This document shows positions 1 to 10,696 of a stretch of DNA of 64,000 nt, one piece after another. The position numbers and the translations under genes were made by a program. Within the stretch, counting starts at the first letter, position 1, and each line of letters opens with the position of its first letter. Source of the DNA: Bradyrhizobium liaoningense (lineage in GTDB: Bacteria; Pseudomonadota; Alphaproteobacteria; Rhizobiales; Xanthobacteraceae); contig NZ_JAFCJS010000002.1 in NCBI RefSeq assembly GCF_018130825.1, positions 310,001 through 374,000 on the forward strand, given 5' to 3'. Below the pieces are notes generated by a model, which did no database searches, had not been told where the DNA came from, and saw only the letters and a program-made list of their open reading frames with translations.

Positions 1-2
1 CG

Positions 3-44
3 CCGGTCGCCGACGTCCTGACGACGCCCGCGGCTGCGGAGTGA
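3..44 (+). CDS. C-terminal tail of a gene entering from the left (tentative)
   Basis: Frame 3 is open from the window edge and ends at a TGA at 42-44, giving a tail of thirteen residues (PVADVLTTPAAAE). It lies 78 bases before psd on the same strand. The Ala/Thr-rich tail has the codon bias of the neighbouring genes, but it is too short to identify, so this is only a plausible end of an upstream gene. Confidence 0.3.
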   Translation, partial: PVADVLTTPAAAE

Positions 45-122
45 TCTTGTCTCCGATCCCAACTCTGGCCTAAACAAGCCCGCGCGACGACCCGCGCCAT
101 CAACCCCAGGCGGCAGATAACG

Positions 123-821
123 ATGTCCATTCTCGATTCGATCCAGCGTCAGATCCCGCCGATCCACAAGGAGGGCTATCCCTTCATCGGAGCCTTTGCG
201 CTGGCGAGCCTGATCCTGTTCTGGCTGTGGTCGCCTTTGGGATGGATCGGCACGATCCTGACCGTCTGGTGCGCGCTGTTCTTCCGCGACCCCGTGCGGG
301 TGACGCCGGTGCGCGAGGGTCTCGTGGTGTCGCCGGCCGACGGCCGCGTCTCGATGATCACCATGGCGCTGCCGCCGGCCGAACTCGGCCTCGGCGACCG
401 GCCGTTGCCGCGCATCTCGGTGTTCATGAGCGTGTTCAACTGCCACGTGAACCGCAGCCCGATCGCGGGCAGGGTGGACCGCATCGCCTACCGGCCCGGC
501 CTGTTCATCAATGCCGAGCTCGACAAGGCGAGCGAGGACAATGAGCGCAACTCGCTGGTGATCTCGACGCCGACGGCGCGAATCGGCGTGGTGCAGATCG
601 CAGGCCTCGTCGCCAAGCGCATCGTCTGTTTCGTCAGGGAAGGGCAGGCAATCGGCGCCGGCGAGCGCTTCGGCCTGATCCGCTTCGGCTCGCGGCTCGA
701 CGTCTACCTGCCTGTCGGCACCAAGGCGCTGGTCTCGGAAGGGCAGACCGCGATCGCCGGCGAGACCATTCTGGCCGACCTTGCCGGCGAGGACCCGAGC
801 CGCGCCTTCCGCGCCAATTAA
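123..821 (+). CDS. psd: Phosphatidylserine decarboxylase proenzyme
   Basis: Converts phosphatidylserine to phosphatidylethanolamine at the inner membrane. The 232-residue protein has the short, alphaproteobacterial layout. It has an N-terminal hydrophobic segment (about residues 20-50), the motif VVSPADGRV near residue 70, FNCHVNRSP near 106, and a C-terminal [11 protein letters not shown]. In this family the chain cuts itself between G189 and S190, and the serine becomes the pyruvoyl cofactor. pssA, which makes its substrate, follows 85 bases downstream, so the two form a phospholipid synthesis unit. The start is ATG at 123. Confidence 0.95.
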   Translation: MSILDSIQRQIPPIHKEGYPFIGAFALASLILFWLWSPLGWIGTILTVWCALFFRDPVRVTPVREGLVVSPADGRVSMITMALPPAELGLGDRPLPRISVFMSVFNCHVNRSPIAGRVDRIAYRPGLFINAELDKASEDNERNSLVISTPTARIGVVQIAGLVAKRIVCFVREGQAIGAGERFGLIRFGSRLDVYLPVGTKALVSEGQTAIAGETILADLAGEDPSRAFRAN

Positions 822-906
822 CCAAAGTCGGTCCTTGCGGGCCTTCCGCCGCAATGGCGGAGGGGGACGGGGCTTGCTATATCTCGCCTCAGGATAAGGA
901 CGAGCC

Positions 907-1788
907 ATGACGCCCTATGACGTGAGAGATCCCGATGTCCGCCGCCGGCGGTTCCGCCCCATTCCGGTGCGGATGCTGGTGCCCAACGTCATCACCCTGC
1001 TGGCGATCTGCGCCGGCCTGACCTCGATCCGCCTGTCGATCGAGGGGCGGATGTCGCTGGCCGTCTACGCCATCGTGTTCGCGGCCGCGCTGGACGGTAT
1101 CGACGGTCGCATCGCGCGCATGATCAAGGGCCAGTCCAAGTTCGGCGCCGAGCTCGACAGCCTCGCCGACTTCGTCAATTTCGGCGTGGCGCCCGGCCTG
1201 ATGCTGTATTTCTGGCAGCTGCACGAGCTCGGCAATGCCGGCTGGATCGCCGCCATGGTGTTCGCGATCTCCGGCGGCCTGCGTCTGGCGCGCTTCAACG
1301 CCACCATGGACGATCCGAACAAGCCGGCCTTCGCCGCCAATTTCTTCACCGGTGTGCCGGCACCCGCCGGCGCGATCACGGTGCTGCTGCCGATCTATGT
1401 CGCCTTCCTCGATCTCGGCCGGCTGCCCGCGGCGGTGACGGCGGCCTATACGCTGCTGATCGCCTTCCTGATGGTGTCGCGCCTGCCGGTGTTCTCCGGC
1501 AAGACCAAGCGCATGCGCGTGCCGCCCGAGCTGGTGCTGCCGGCCTTCGTCGCGGTGATCGTCTTCATTGCACTGCTGATCGCCTATCCCTGGCACGTGC
1601 TGTCGATCGGCACGGTGCTGTATCTTCTCGCTCTGCCGCTCGGCTACAAATCCTATCGCGACCAGGCGCGCGCGATGGAAGCCACCACGCCGTCGGGAGG
1701 CGAGGTCCCGTCGCCGCCGTCGGCACCCACGCTGGCGAATTTGTCGGAGCCGCCGCACGACGAGGACCGACCCGGACGGCTGCACTGA
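907..1788 (+). CDS. pssA: CDP-diacylglycerol-serine O-phosphatidyltransferase
   Basis: Makes phosphatidylserine from CDP-diacylglycerol and serine, feeding Psd just upstream. The 293-residue protein carries the CDP-alcohol phosphotransferase signature D-G-x2-A-R-x8-G-x3-D-x3-D, with D66, G67, A70, R71, G80, D84 and D88 all present. Several hydrophobic helices follow (about 100-250), as expected for an integral membrane enzyme. The last 40 residues are Pro/Ser-rich and look like a disordered cytoplasmic tail. An AGGATAAGGA stretch precedes the ATG at 907. Confidence 0.95.
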   Translation: MTPYDVRDPDVRRRRFRPIPVRMLVPNVITLLAICAGLTSIRLSIEGRMSLAVYAIVFAAALDGIDGRIARMIKGQSKFGAELDSLADFVNFGVAPGLMLYFWQLHELGNAGWIAAMVFAISGGLRLARFNATMDDPNKPAFAANFFTGVPAPAGAITVLLPIYVAFLDLGRLPAAVTAAYTLLIAFLMVSRLPVFSGKTKRMRVPPELVLPAFVAVIVFIALLIAYPWHVLSIGTVLYLLALPLGYKSYRDQARAMEATTPSGGEVPSPPSAPTLANLSEPPHDEDRPGRLH

Positions 1789-1908
1789 GCGGCCACACGC
1801 GGATATCTGCCATGAGGCCCCCTGAGTTGGGTTGAGGCCTGATCTCGGCTATATCGCCCTGTGCCGGCGGCATCGCGTCAATCAGCCGCCAATCTGGGAG
1901 AGAACGCC

Positions 1909-2628
1909 GTGACTGATAAAGCGACCGGGCCGCTGCCCGCTTCCGTCCTCGAAGCGCTGGGCCGCTACGACACGCCGACGATCTGCAACGCCATGGAGAT
2001 CGTGGCGCCCGAGCGCCGGCTGATCGGCTACACCACCAAGCAACTGGTCTGCCCGTTTCCCGACCTGCCGCCGATCGTCGGCTATGCCCGCACGGTCGCA
2101 ATCCGATCGGTGCTGAAATCCTCGCTTGCACCTGAAGAGCAGTCGAAGCGCCGCATCGAGTACTACGAATATGTCGGCACCGGTCACGGTCCGCGCATCT
2201 CGGTGATCCAGGACATCGACGGTCCTGATGTCGGCTACGGCGCGTTCTGGGGCGAGGTGCAGAGCAACGTCCACAAGGCGCTCGGCTGTCTCGGTGTCAT
2301 TACCGACGGCTCGATCCGCGACATTCCGCAATGGGCGCCGGGCTTCCAGGCGCTGGCCGGCTCGATCGGCCCGTCGCATGCCTGGGTGCACGCTGAGAGC
2401 TTTGGCGGCGAGGTGCGCGTCGCCGGCATGACCGTGAAGTCCGATGATCTGATCCACGCCGACCAGCACGGCGCGATCGTGATCCCGCTCGACGTCGCCG
2501 CAAAGCTGCCCGAGGCCGCCGAGCTCTGCGGCCGCCGCGAGACGCCGATCCTGGAGATTGCCCGCAGCCCCGACTTCTCGCTGGAGAAGCTGAAGGCCGC
2601 GCTGAAGCGTTCGGCGGAGATCCACTGA
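1909..2628 (+). CDS. RraA-family protein (HMG/CHA aldolase-like)
   Basis: A 239-residue protein of the RraA / 4-hydroxy-4-methyl-2-oxoglutarate aldolase fold. It shows the N-terminal RYDTPTICNAME motif typical of the family and a central GVITDGSIRDI segment, whose Gly and Arg-Asp correspond to the substrate/metal-binding loop. GTG at 1909 is chosen because GGGAGAGA lies just before it (1896-1903); an in-frame GTG at 1861 would add 16 residues without a ribosome site. Family members are either class II pyruvate aldolases or RNase E regulators, and neighbours do not tell which. The sequence alone does not fix the substrate. Confidence 0.8.
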   Translation: MTDKATGPLPASVLEALGRYDTPTICNAMEIVAPERRLIGYTTKQLVCPFPDLPPIVGYARTVAIRSVLKSSLAPEEQSKRRIEYYEYVGTGHGPRISVIQDIDGPDVGYGAFWGEVQSNVHKALGCLGVITDGSIRDIPQWAPGFQALAGSIGPSHAWVHAESFGGEVRVAGMTVKSDDLIHADQHGAIVIPLDVAAKLPEAAELCGRRETPILEIARSPDFSLEKLKAALKRSAEIH

Positions 2629-2644
2629 CGGGTAATTGGGCGAT

Positions 2645-2938
2645 CTACGGCCGCGACGCCGGCCGTGGATCGCCTTGTTCCGTCAGAAACAGGGCGGCCT
2701 GATCCGGCTCGCCGAGCACGGCGGCGGCGCATCCGATTAGGGTGAAGCCGCCGGCGAGATCCCACAGGGTGATGTCGTCTGCGCTGTCGGGGCTGTGAAT
2801 CAAGCGCGCTGCGATCACGGCGAAGGCAGCCTCGACAAACAGCAGCACGCTGAACGCCGGCAGCACGAGTTCCGGCTCGAGCAGATGGAGCGCCAGCACC
2901 GCCGGTAACGCAGTGAGAAGGCTGAACAGCGTCAACAT
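2645..2938 (-). CDS. Small hypothetical membrane protein
   Basis: A 97-residue protein with two or three hydrophobic stretches: residues 1-20 (MLTLFSLLTALPAVLALHLL), about 22-45, and a weaker one about 60-80. The ATG at 2938 is preceded on the minus strand by GGGAGA, eight bases upstream, which supports it over an upstream start at 3112. It converges on the RraA-like gene with 16 bases between stops. No known family is recognised. Confidence 0.6.
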   Translation of the reverse strand: MLTLFSLLTALPAVLALHLLEPELVLPAFSVLLFVEAAFAVIAARLIHSPDSADDITLWDLAGGFTLIGCAAAVLGEPDQAALFLTEQGDPRPASRP

Positions 2939-3232
2939 CGCGATGTCTCCCGCGATCGAGCATGCCGGACGGTTAGCAAATACCAAATGATCGATCGTCT
3001 CGACGTGGCGTAGGGCCGCAGCGTCGTTCCAGCGCGCCTGCTTATGGTTAGCGAAGTGTTGAGATTCCCGTTGCTGGACGGCAATCGCTGCGCGCAGCAG
3101 CGGGCCGCACACTGCCCCGGCTTAACCTTTACGCGGCTTTAAGGGCGGCGCTCTAGGGTTTCCGATGCGGTTCGGGGTTGGACCGCGCCAGCGGCCAGGA
3201 TGGCCGTTGTTGCGGACGCGTTGGAGTCTTCC

Positions 3233-4006
3233 ATGGATATCATGACGGGCGTTGGGCTCACGGCGGGCATCATCGTCATCACGGCGATGATCTTCATGGG
3301 CGGCGACCTGCACATGTTCATCTCCGAACATGCGATGATTATCATCTTTGGCGGCTCGATCTCCGCGACCATGATCCGCTTTCCGCTCTCGGCGCTGCTG
3401 CACGGCCTTCCGCTCGGCGCCAAGTTCGCTTTCACCATGAGCCGGCTGTCGGCCCACGACCTCGTCGACGAGCTCGCCCGCATCGCCGAGATCGCCCGCA
3501 AGCAGGGCCCGGTGGGTCTCGAAAAGGTCGAGACCGACGAGCCCTTTCTCGCCAAGGGCATCCGCTACGTCGCCGACGGCTACGACCTCGACTTCATCCG
3601 CGACAATCTCGAGCGCGACCGCGACAACTTCCTGATGCACCTCGACGAGGGCAGCAAGATCTACCGCGCCATCGGCGACTGCGCCCCGGCCTTCGGCATG
3701 ATCGGCACGCTGATCGGCATGGTGCAGATGTTCGCCAACATGACCGATCCTTCCAAGCTCGGCCCGTTCATGGCGACCGCGCTGCTGGCCACCCTGTACG
3801 GTGCGCTCGTCGCGAACCTGTTCTGTCTGCCGATCGCCGACAAGCTGCACGGCAAGCTGCTCGACGAAGAGACCAACCGCACCCTCATCATCGACGGCAT
3901 CCTGATGATCCGCGACTCCAAGAGCCCGACCTTGGTGCGCGAAATGCTGCTGGCCTATCTGCCGGAGAAGCATCGCCACGCCGAGGGCGAGCCGGTGCCG
4001 GCGTAA
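3233..4006 (+). CDS. motA: MotA/PomA-type proton-channel stator subunit
   Basis: Membrane subunit of a flagellar-type stator, which converts ion flow into torque together with the MotB-like protein encoded 24 bases downstream. The protein (257 residues from ATG 3233, with GGAG six bases upstream) has two N-terminal helices, a charged cytoplasmic loop, and the paired helices containing the conserved PAFGMIGTLIGMV motif, followed by ALLATLYGALVANLF. That layout is the PomA/MotA pattern. An in-frame ATG at 3200 is an alternative start. No other flagellar genes are nearby, so this is a stand-alone stator pair; TolQ/ExbB-like roles are less likely given the partner. Confidence 0.85.
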   Translation: MDIMTGVGLTAGIIVITAMIFMGGDLHMFISEHAMIIIFGGSISATMIRFPLSALLHGLPLGAKFAFTMSRLSAHDLVDELARIAEIARKQGPVGLEKVETDEPFLAKGIRYVADGYDLDFIRDNLERDRDNFLMHLDEGSKIYRAIGDCAPAFGMIGTLIGMVQMFANMTDPSKLGPFMATALLATLYGALVANLFCLPIADKLHGKLLDEETNRTLIIDGILMIRDSKSPTLVREMLLAYLPEKHRHAEGEPVPA

Positions 4007-4030
4007 GGCCGCTCCCCGGGATCAACAGAG

Positions 4031-4861
4031 ATGGCCAAGAAGAAACGCGGCGATGCTCACGGCGGCGGTCACGGCTGGTTCGTGACCTTCGCCGATCTGA
4101 TGGGCCTGATGATGAGCTTCTTCGTGATGCTCGTCGCGTTCTCGACCCAGGACGCCAACAAGCTGAAGATCGTCGCCGGCTCGATGCGCGACGCGTTCGG
4201 CGTGCAGAGCGAGGCGCGCTACGCCGGCATCGTCGAGTCCGACGGCCTGCCGACCCGTCCGCGGCTGAAGAACGTCGATCACATCCAGCCCGAGGATGCC
4301 TCCAACACGCCGACGCCGGACCAGGAGGACCGCGACCGCACGTCGGGCGCGAAGATCAAGGTCGACCGCAACTTCGCGCTGGCCGCGGCCTCGCTGCGGC
4401 AGGCGCTGCAGGACATGCCGGAACTGACCGAGATGTCCAAGCACATCATGTTCGAGGAGACCAAGCAGGGTCTTAACCTCGAGATCGTCGACCAGGACGG
4501 CCGCTCGATGTTCGCCGACGGCTCCAAGGTGCCCTATGACCGCACCCGCCGCCTGATCGAGAAGCTCGCGATCCCGCTCAAGGCGACGCCGCTTCGCGTC
4601 TCCATCGCCGGTCACACCGCAGCCGGATTCGTGCCGACGCGCAGCGACTATGGCGCCTTCGATCTGTCGGCGGACCGCGCCAATGCCGTGCGCCAGATTC
4701 TCGAGCGCGAGGGCCTGCCGGCCTCGCACATCTTCGCCGTCTCCGGCAAGGCGGACACCCAGCCGCTGTTTCCGGACGATCCATCGCTCGCCGCCAACCG
4801 GCGCGTCACCATCACGCTGATGCGCGAAGACCCGCCGCTGCCGCCGAATCTGAAGCCGTAA
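4031..4861 (+). CDS. motB: MotB-type stator subunit with OmpA peptidoglycan-binding domain
   Basis: The 276-residue partner of the MotA-like protein. A short basic, His/Gly-rich N-terminus leads into one transmembrane helix starting [20 protein letters not shown]22 in this helix is the expected ion-carrying aspartate. The periplasmic part ends in an OmpA/MotB peptidoglycan-binding domain (about residues 150-270, including [20 protein letters not shown] and NRRVTITL), which anchors the stator to the cell wall. It follows motA by 24 bases, consistent with one transcript. Confidence 0.88.
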   Translation: MAKKKRGDAHGGGHGWFVTFADLMGLMMSFFVMLVAFSTQDANKLKIVAGSMRDAFGVQSEARYAGIVESDGLPTRPRLKNVDHIQPEDASNTPTPDQEDRDRTSGAKIKVDRNFALAAASLRQALQDMPELTEMSKHIMFEETKQGLNLEIVDQDGRSMFADGSKVPYDRTRRLIEKLAIPLKATPLRVSIAGHTAAGFVPTRSDYGAFDLSADRANAVRQILEREGLPASHIFAVSGKADTQPLFPDDPSLAANRRVTITLMREDPPLPPNLKP

Positions 4862-5030
4862 TCCCCTTGCGCTACCATCTTACCTGAGGCATCTCGTCGC
4901 GCAGGCGACGGCGTGGCCGCGCCGTCACAGCATCCGGCTCCATGCCTGCTATGCTGCGCGGATTGACAGGCGCGCAGGAAGCGTCAAAAGGCGCCGGATC
5001 AAATTCAGGGACGAAGCGTTTTCCATCCTC

Positions 5031-6929
5031 ATGGCGGCGAGCATCACACAGACCGAGACCCAGGAAGGGCCGGTCACCTCGGGTTTTTGGGCCCTTACGC
5101 TCGGGAGCATCGGCGTTGTCTTCGGCGATATCGGGACCTCGCCGCTCTACGCATTCCACGAGGCGATGAGGGGCGCGGCCCATGGCGAGCCGGTCTCGCG
5201 GGTCATGGTGCTCGGCGTGCTCTCGCTGATCCTCTGGGCACTCTTTATCGTCGTCACCGCCAAATACGTCCTGCTCCTGCTGCGCGCCGACAATAACGGG
5301 GAGGGCGGCACGCTCTCGCTGATGGCACTCGGCCAGCGCGCGCTCGGGCGGCGAAGCTGGTTCCTGCTCGCCCTCGGTGTGGTCGGCGCCTCCATGTTCA
5401 TCGGCGATTCCATGATCACGCCGGCAATTTCGGTGCTGTCGGCGGTCGAGGGTCTGAAGCTCGTGACCCCCGCCTTCGAGCACTATGTCGTACCGCTCAC
5501 CGTCATCATCCTGGTGTTGCTGTTCGCGGTCCAGAGCAAGGGGACCGCGCTGGTGGCCTCGGCCTTCGGGCCGGTGATGGTGGTCTGGTTCACCGTTCTT
5601 GCGGTGATGGGCGCCGTCCACATCGCCGACGATCCGTCGGTGCTCACCGCGATCAATCCCTATTACGCCCTGCAATTCCTGCTGTCGCACGGCACGATCG
5701 GCCTCGTGACGCTGGGCGCCGTGTTCCTCGCGGTGACCGGCGGCGAGGCGCTTTACGCCGATCTCGGCCATTTCGGCCGCAAGCCGATCCAGTCGGCCTG
5801 GATGTTCTTCGTGCTGCCCGCGCTGCTGATCAACTATTTCGGGCAGGGCGCGCTGGTGCTGTCCGATCCCAGCGCGATCGAGCATTCGTTCTACCGCATG
5901 GTGCCCGAGAGTCTGGTGCTGCCGCTGGTCGGACTTGCGACCGCGGCGACCGTCATCGCGAGTCAAGCGGTGATCACCGGCGCCTATTCGCTGGTCTATC
6001 AGGCGGTGCAACTTGGCCTCTTGCCGCGTTTCGAGGTGCGCTACACCTCCGAAACCCACGCCGGCCAGATCTATCTGCCGCGCGTGAACCGGCTGCTGCT
6101 GATTGGCGTGATGCTGCTGGTGCTGCTGTTTCACACCCCCAGCAATCTGGCTTCGGCCTACGGCATCGCCGTCTCCACCACCATGGTCGTCGACGGCATC
6201 ATGGGCTTCGTCGTGATCTGGAAGCTGTGGAACTGGCGCGCCGCGACGGCGGCGGCGGTGATCGTGCCCTTCGTCGTCGTCGACATGAGCTTCTTCAGCG
6301 CCAATCTGCTCAAGCTGCTCGAAGGCGCGTGGGTCCCGCTGCTGTTCGGCGCGGCCATGGCCGGGACGATCTGGACCTGGCGCAAGGGGACCGGCATCCT
6401 GCTTCAGAAGACGCGCCGGATCGAGGTGCCGCTGGACGATCTGATCCGGAGCCTGGAGAAACGGCCGCCGCACATCGTCAAGGGCACCGCGGTGTTCCTG
6501 ACCAGCGATCCTTCCTTCGTGCCGACCGCACTGCTGCACAATCTCAAGCACAACAAGGTGCTGCACGAGCACAACGTGATCCTGACCATCGAGACCGCGC
6601 ATACGCCGCGGGTCGATCTGTCCGAGCGGTTCCGCATGGAGAAGATCAGCGACAAGTTCTCGAAAGTCCGCCTGCGCTTCGGCTACATGGAGCAGCCAAA
6701 CGTGCCCAAGGCGCTGGCGATCGCACGCAAGCAGGGCTGGCAGTTCGACATCATGTCGACGTCGTTCTTCGTGTCACGAAGGTCGCTGAAAGCCTCGGCG
6801 CAGTCGGGCATGCCGCTGTGGCAGGACCATATCTTCATCGCGCTGAGCCGGTCGGCGAACGACGCCACCGATTACTTCCAGATTCCCACGGGGCGGGTGG
6901 TTGAAGTCGGGACTCAGGTCACCATCTAA
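5031..6929 (+). CDS. kup: Kup-type potassium transporter (copy 1)
   Basis: A 632-residue KUP/HAK/KT potassium uptake protein of the inner membrane. It begins with the family hallmark [18 protein letters not shown] near residue 26. About twelve transmembrane helices span residues 25-450, including the conserved RADNNGEGG loop, and a soluble C-terminal domain follows. It ends in [10 protein letters not shown], identical to the end of the next gene. Import by this family is proton coupled and constitutive in E. coli. A second Kup gene lies 141 bases downstream in the same direction. Confidence 0.95.
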   Translation: MAASITQTETQEGPVTSGFWALTLGSIGVVFGDIGTSPLYAFHEAMRGAAHGEPVSRVMVLGVLSLILWALFIVVTAKYVLLLLRADNNGEGGTLSLMALGQRALGRRSWFLLALGVVGASMFIGDSMITPAISVLSAVEGLKLVTPAFEHYVVPLTVIILVLLFAVQSKGTALVASAFGPVMVVWFTVLAVMGAVHIADDPSVLTAINPYYALQFLLSHGTIGLVTLGAVFLAVTGGEALYADLGHFGRKPIQSAWMFFVLPALLINYFGQGALVLSDPSAIEHSFYRMVPESLVLPLVGLATAATVIASQAVITGAYSLVYQAVQLGLLPRFEVRYTSETHAGQIYLPRVNRLLLIGVMLLVLLFHTPSNLASAYGIAVSTTMVVDGIMGFVVIWKLWNWRAATAAAVIVPFVVVDMSFFSANLLKLLEGAWVPLLFGAAMAGTIWTWRKGTGILLQKTRRIEVPLDDLIRSLEKRPPHIVKGTAVFLTSDPSFVPTALLHNLKHNKVLHEHNVILTIETAHTPRVDLSERFRMEKISDKFSKVRLRFGYMEQPNVPKALAIARKQGWQFDIMSTSFFVSRRSLKASAQSGMPLWQDHIFIALSRSANDATDYFQIPTGRVVEVGTQVTI

Positions 6930-7070
6930 AACGCAACCGGTGGAACCATGCAGATTTGCATGCCTAGGGCCCAGAATCGGGCTAGGCTATGCCGGTAGCG
7001 CAGGACTATAAGCCGCGCGCCCTTTCTGCCATTGTGCAGTGAAGCATTTTAGAGGCCTCCAGGCTCTCCC

Positions 7071-8999
7071 ATGACAAGTGACGTAGCGATTTCCGCCCCG
7101 GAAACGACGGCGGCCAATGGGCATGGCGAGGCCCACACCACCGCCCGTTTCGGCGCGCTGACGCTCGGCAGCATCGGCGTCGTCTATGGCGATATCGGCA
7201 CCAGCCCGCTTTACGCGTTCCGCGAGGCGGTGATGGCGGCCTCGGGGGCGGAAGGTGCCCCGACGCCGGCGGCCATTCTGGGCGTGGTCTCCCTGATCCT
7301 GTGGGCGCTCATCGTGGTGGTGACGCTCAAATACGTCGTGATCCTTCTCCGCGCCGACAATAACGGCGAGGGCGGCACGCTGGCGCTGATGGCGCTGGCC
7401 CAGCGCGCGGTTGGAACCGGCGGGGCGACCATTGTCCTGCTCGGTATCATTTCCGGGGCGCTGTTCTACGGCGATGCCGTGATCACGCCGGCGCTCTCGG
7501 TGCTGTCGGCGATCGAAGGCATGAAGGACGTCACCCTGACCTTCGAGCCATACATCGTCCCGCTGACCGTGGTGATCCTGGTCTGCCTGTTCGCGGTGCA
7601 GTCCCGCGGCACGGCGCGCGTTGCGGCTTTTTTCGGCCCGATCATGTGCGTCTGGTTCGCAGTCCTCGCGGTGGCGGCGATCCACCCCATCATCGAGCAG
7701 CCGCAGATCCTGTTTGCGCTGAATCCGCTCTACGCGGTGTCCTTCATGCTCCACCACGGCATCATCGGCTTCGTGACGCTGGGCGCGGTGTTCCTGGCCG
7801 TGACCGGCGCCGAGGCGCTTTATGCCGACCTCGGCCATTTCGGCAAGCGGCCGATCCAGACCGCCTGGCTGTTCATCGTGCTGCCGTCGCTGGCGCTGAA
7901 CTATCTGGGGCAGGGGGCGCTGGTGCTCGGCGATCCCGGCGCGATCGTCAGCCCGTTCTTCCAGCTCTTTCCGCAAGGCTTTTTCCGCGGCACCATGGTC
8001 GTGCTGGCCACCATGGCGACCGTGATCGCGAGCCAGGCCGTCATCACCGGCGCCTATTCGCTGACGCGCCAGGCGATCCAGCTCGGCCTGCTGCCGCGCT
8101 TCGAAATTCGCCATACGTCTGAAGCCCATTCCGGCCAGATCTTCATCCCGCGCATCAACCAGCTGCTGCTGGTCGCGGTGGTGCTTCTGGTGCTGCTGTT
8201 CCGCTCCTCCAGCGCGCTGGCCTCGGCTTATGGCATCTCCGTCACCGGCACCATGGTGGTCACGGCGATGATGGGCTTTGTGGTGGTGTGGAAGGTGTGG
8301 CGCTGGTCGCCGATCGCCGCTGGTGCGCTGATCGCGCCGTTCCTGTTCCTCGACCTGACCTTCCTCGCCGCCAATCTGCTCAAGGTGTTCGAGGGCGGCT
8401 GGGTGCCGCTGGCGCTCGGTGCGGTCATGATCATCCTGATGTACACGTGGCGGCGCGGCAGCCGGCTGCTGTTCGAGAAGTCGCGCAAGCTCGAGTTCCC
8501 GCTCGCCGATCTCGTCGCCATGCTGGAGAAGCGGCCGCCGCAGCGGGTGCCCGGCACCGCCGTGTTCCTGACCTCGGACCCGCTCAGCGCCCCGACCGCG
8601 CTGATGCATAGTCTGAAACACTACAAGGTGCTGCACGAGAAGAATGTCATTCTCACCATCGAGACCGCGCAGACCCCGCGGATCGACCTGGCCGAGCGCG
8701 TCAGGCTGGAGCAGATCTCACCGACCTTCTCCAAGGTGACGCTGAAGTTCGGCTTCATGGAATCGCCCAACGTGCCGAAGGCGCTCGCCATCGCCCGCAA
8801 GCTCGGCTGGCAGTTCGACATCATGTCGACCTCGTTCTTCCTGTCGCGCCGGGCGCTGAAGCCCGCCGCCCATTCCGGCATGCCGCGCTGGCAGGACCGG
8901 CTGTTCATCTCGCTCAGCCGCTCCGCCAACGACGCCACCGACTATTTCCAGATCCCCTCGGGGCGCGTCGTCGAGGTCGGCACCCAGGTGACGATCTAG
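7071..8999 (+). CDS. kup: Kup-type potassium transporter (copy 2)
   Basis: A 642-residue second KUP transporter, clearly a tandem duplicate of the gene upstream. It shares [18 protein letters not shown] near the N-terminus, [16 protein letters not shown], the helix order, and long near-identical stretches in the cytoplasmic domain. The N-terminal 25 residues are divergent and polar. The two copies are separated by 141 bases and could be expressed separately. I see no key-residue loss in either copy, so both are probably functional. Confidence 0.95.
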   Translation: MTSDVAISAPETTAANGHGEAHTTARFGALTLGSIGVVYGDIGTSPLYAFREAVMAASGAEGAPTPAAILGVVSLILWALIVVVTLKYVVILLRADNNGEGGTLALMALAQRAVGTGGATIVLLGIISGALFYGDAVITPALSVLSAIEGMKDVTLTFEPYIVPLTVVILVCLFAVQSRGTARVAAFFGPIMCVWFAVLAVAAIHPIIEQPQILFALNPLYAVSFMLHHGIIGFVTLGAVFLAVTGAEALYADLGHFGKRPIQTAWLFIVLPSLALNYLGQGALVLGDPGAIVSPFFQLFPQGFFRGTMVVLATMATVIASQAVITGAYSLTRQAIQLGLLPRFEIRHTSEAHSGQIFIPRINQLLLVAVVLLVLLFRSSSALASAYGISVTGTMVVTAMMGFVVVWKVWRWSPIAAGALIAPFLFLDLTFLAANLLKVFEGGWVPLALGAVMIILMYTWRRGSRLLFEKSRKLEFPLADLVAMLEKRPPQRVPGTAVFLTSDPLSAPTALMHSLKHYKVLHEKNVILTIETAQTPRIDLAERVRLEQISPTFSKVTLKFGFMESPNVPKALAIARKLGWQFDIMSTSFFLSRRALKPAAHSGMPRWQDRLFISLSRSANDATDYFQIPSGRVVEVGTQVTI

Positions 9000-9158
9000 G
9001 GCGGGAAACCAACGCCGGACTTCAAGTCGCTGCGATTTAGCTTTAACTTGCGCCGCGCGGCTCAAGCCTTTGTGGCGCTTGATTTTCGTTTCCCGAGAGG
9101 CGAGGTTGCCGCGCGCCGGGATCGCCCCGGCATGCAGCCCGCGACGTTGGAGGATGAA

Positions 9159-9485
9159 GTGGCAAACCAGGTACAGGATCTGACCCCGGACGAGGTCTCC
9201 AAGGGTGTCGCGGAAGGGCGCTATCTGCTCGTCGACGTCCGTGAGCCGAACGAGGTCGAGGCCGAGGCTTACCCTTACGGCGTCGTGGTTCCGCTCTCGA
9301 CCTTCGATCCCAAGGCGATCCCCGATCCGCAAGGAAAGCAGGTCGTGTTCGCCTGCCGCTCGGGCAAGCGCTCGGTGACGGCCTCGCTGGCGGCGCAGGC
9401 GGCGGGCCTGCCTTACGACAAGCATCTGGCCGGCGGCATGCTGGGCTGGAAAGCGGCGGGTCTTCCCAGCAAGGTCGGTGGCTGA
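9159..9485 (+). CDS. Rhodanese-like sulfurtransferase
   Basis: A single-domain rhodanese of 108 residues, the usual size for the GlpE-like group. The active-site loop CRSGKRS carries the persulfide cysteine (C66), preceded by LLVDVREPNEV at about residue 23. GTG at 9159 is preferred because GGAGGATGAA sits immediately before it; longer in-frame starts at 9048 and 9132 lack such a site. The gene is 8 bases ahead of the aminotransferase gene, so the two are probably co-transcribed. The sulfur donor and acceptor cannot be told from sequence. Confidence 0.88.
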   Translation: MANQVQDLTPDEVSKGVAEGRYLLVDVREPNEVEAEAYPYGVVVPLSTFDPKAIPDPQGKQVVFACRSGKRSVTASLAAQAAGLPYDKHLAGGMLGWKAAGLPSKVGG

Positions 9486-9493
9486 TCGGCCCG

Positions 9494-10690
9494 ATGTCCA
9501 AGAATTCTTCCTTGAACAAGAGCTCGTCCCTGAACAAGGTCTTCGCCGACCTTCCCGTCACCATCTTCGAGGCGATGTCGCAGGCCGCGCGCGACAATGC
9601 CGCCATCAATCTCGGCCAGGGCTTCCCTGACGATCCCGGCCCCGAGGACATCCGCCGCGCCGCGGCCGAGGCCTCGCTGAACGGCTACAACCAATACCCC
9701 TCGATGATGGGCCTGCCGGAGCTGCGCCAGGCGATCGCGACCCATTACGGCCACTGGCATGGCCTCAAGCTCGACCCGATGAGCGAGGTGATGGTCACCT
9801 CCGGCGGCACCGAGGCGCTGACCTCGGCCATCCTCGCGGTGGTCCAGCCCGGCGACGAGGTGGTCTGCTTCCAGCCGGTCTATGATTCCTATCTGCCGAT
9901 CATCCGCCAGGCCGGCGGCATTCCGCGCCTGGTTCGCCTGGAGCCGCCGCACTGGCGGCTGAATGAGGACATGCTCAAAAGCGTGTTCAATTCAAAGACC
10001 AAGGCGGTGCTGTTCAACAACCCCTTGAATCCCTCCGCGGTGGTCTATCCGCGCGAGGACCTCGAGCTGCTGGCGCGCTACTGCCAGGAGTTCGACGTCA
10101 TCGCGATCTGCGACGAGGTCTGGGAGCACGTCACCTTCGACGAGCACAAGCACATCCCGCTGATCACCATCCCCGGCATGCGCGAGCGCACCATCAAGGT
10201 CGGCTCGGCCGGCAAGATCTTCTCGCTGACGGGGTGGAAGATCGGCTTCGTCTGCGCCGCCCCGCCGCTGCTCCGCGTCGCCGCCAAGGTGCACCAGTTC
10301 CTGACCTTCACCACCGCGCCGAACCTGCAGGCCGCCGTCGCCTACGGCCTCGGCAAGTCCGACGACTACTTCCTGTCGATGCGCAAGGATCTGACGCGGA
10401 GCAGGGACCGCCTGACCAAGGGCCTCGAGAGCCTCGGCTTTCCCGTGCTGAAGTCGCAAGGCACCTACTTCCTCACCGTCGACCTGTCGCCGCTCGGGCT
10501 CAACGAGAGCGACACCGAGTTCTGCTGGCGGATCGTGAAGGACTACAAGGTCGCGGCGATCCCGGTCTCGGCGTTCTACGAGCAGGACCCGGTGACCTCG
10601 GTGGTGCGCTTCTGCTTCGCCAAGAAGGACGAGACGCTCGACACCGCGCTGGAGCGGCTGTCGGACGCGGTGCGTGGACGCAAGAGGTAG
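9494..10690 (+). CDS. Class I/II PLP-dependent aminotransferase
   Basis: A 398-residue fold-type I aminotransferase. INLGQGFPDDPGP marks the N-terminus, TSGGTEALTSAI the phosphate-binding region, and CDEVWEHVTF the aspartate contacting the pyridine nitrogen. GSAGKIFSLTGWKIG carries the Schiff-base lysine, K241. The GQGFPD and SAGKIFS..GWK pattern resembles the kynurenine/methionine aminotransferase (YbdL/KAT) branch. The usual NNPHNPTG loop reads NNPLNPSA here, a mild deviation. It sits between a rhodanese and a PotF-like gene (6 bases to the latter), which suggests amino-acid or polyamine turnover but does not prove it. Confidence 0.88.
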   Translation: MSKNSSLNKSSSLNKVFADLPVTIFEAMSQAARDNAAINLGQGFPDDPGPEDIRRAAAEASLNGYNQYPSMMGLPELRQAIATHYGHWHGLKLDPMSEVMVTSGGTEALTSAILAVVQPGDEVVCFQPVYDSYLPIIRQAGGIPRLVRLEPPHWRLNEDMLKSVFNSKTKAVLFNNPLNPSAVVYPREDLELLARYCQEFDVIAICDEVWEHVTFDEHKHIPLITIPGMRERTIKVGSAGKIFSLTGWKIGFVCAAPPLLRVAAKVHQFLTFTTAPNLQAAVAYGLGKSDDYFLSMRKDLTRSRDRLTKGLESLGFPVLKSQGTYFLTVDLSPLGLNESDTEFCWRIVKDYKVAAIPVSAFYEQDPVTSVVRFCFAKKDETLDTALERLSDAVRGRKR

Positions 10691-10696
10691 ACAGAG

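Noticed and set aside
4872..6602. Minus-strand open frame of 576 codons across the first kup gene
   Set aside because: It mirrors the kup codon pattern; the product is Arg/His/Gln-rich with no family resemblance, as expected for a high-GC antisense shadow.
6987..8636. Minus-strand open frame of 549 codons across the second kup gene
   Set aside because: Same antisense artefact, and its composition matches the shadow under copy 1 because the two kup genes are homologous.
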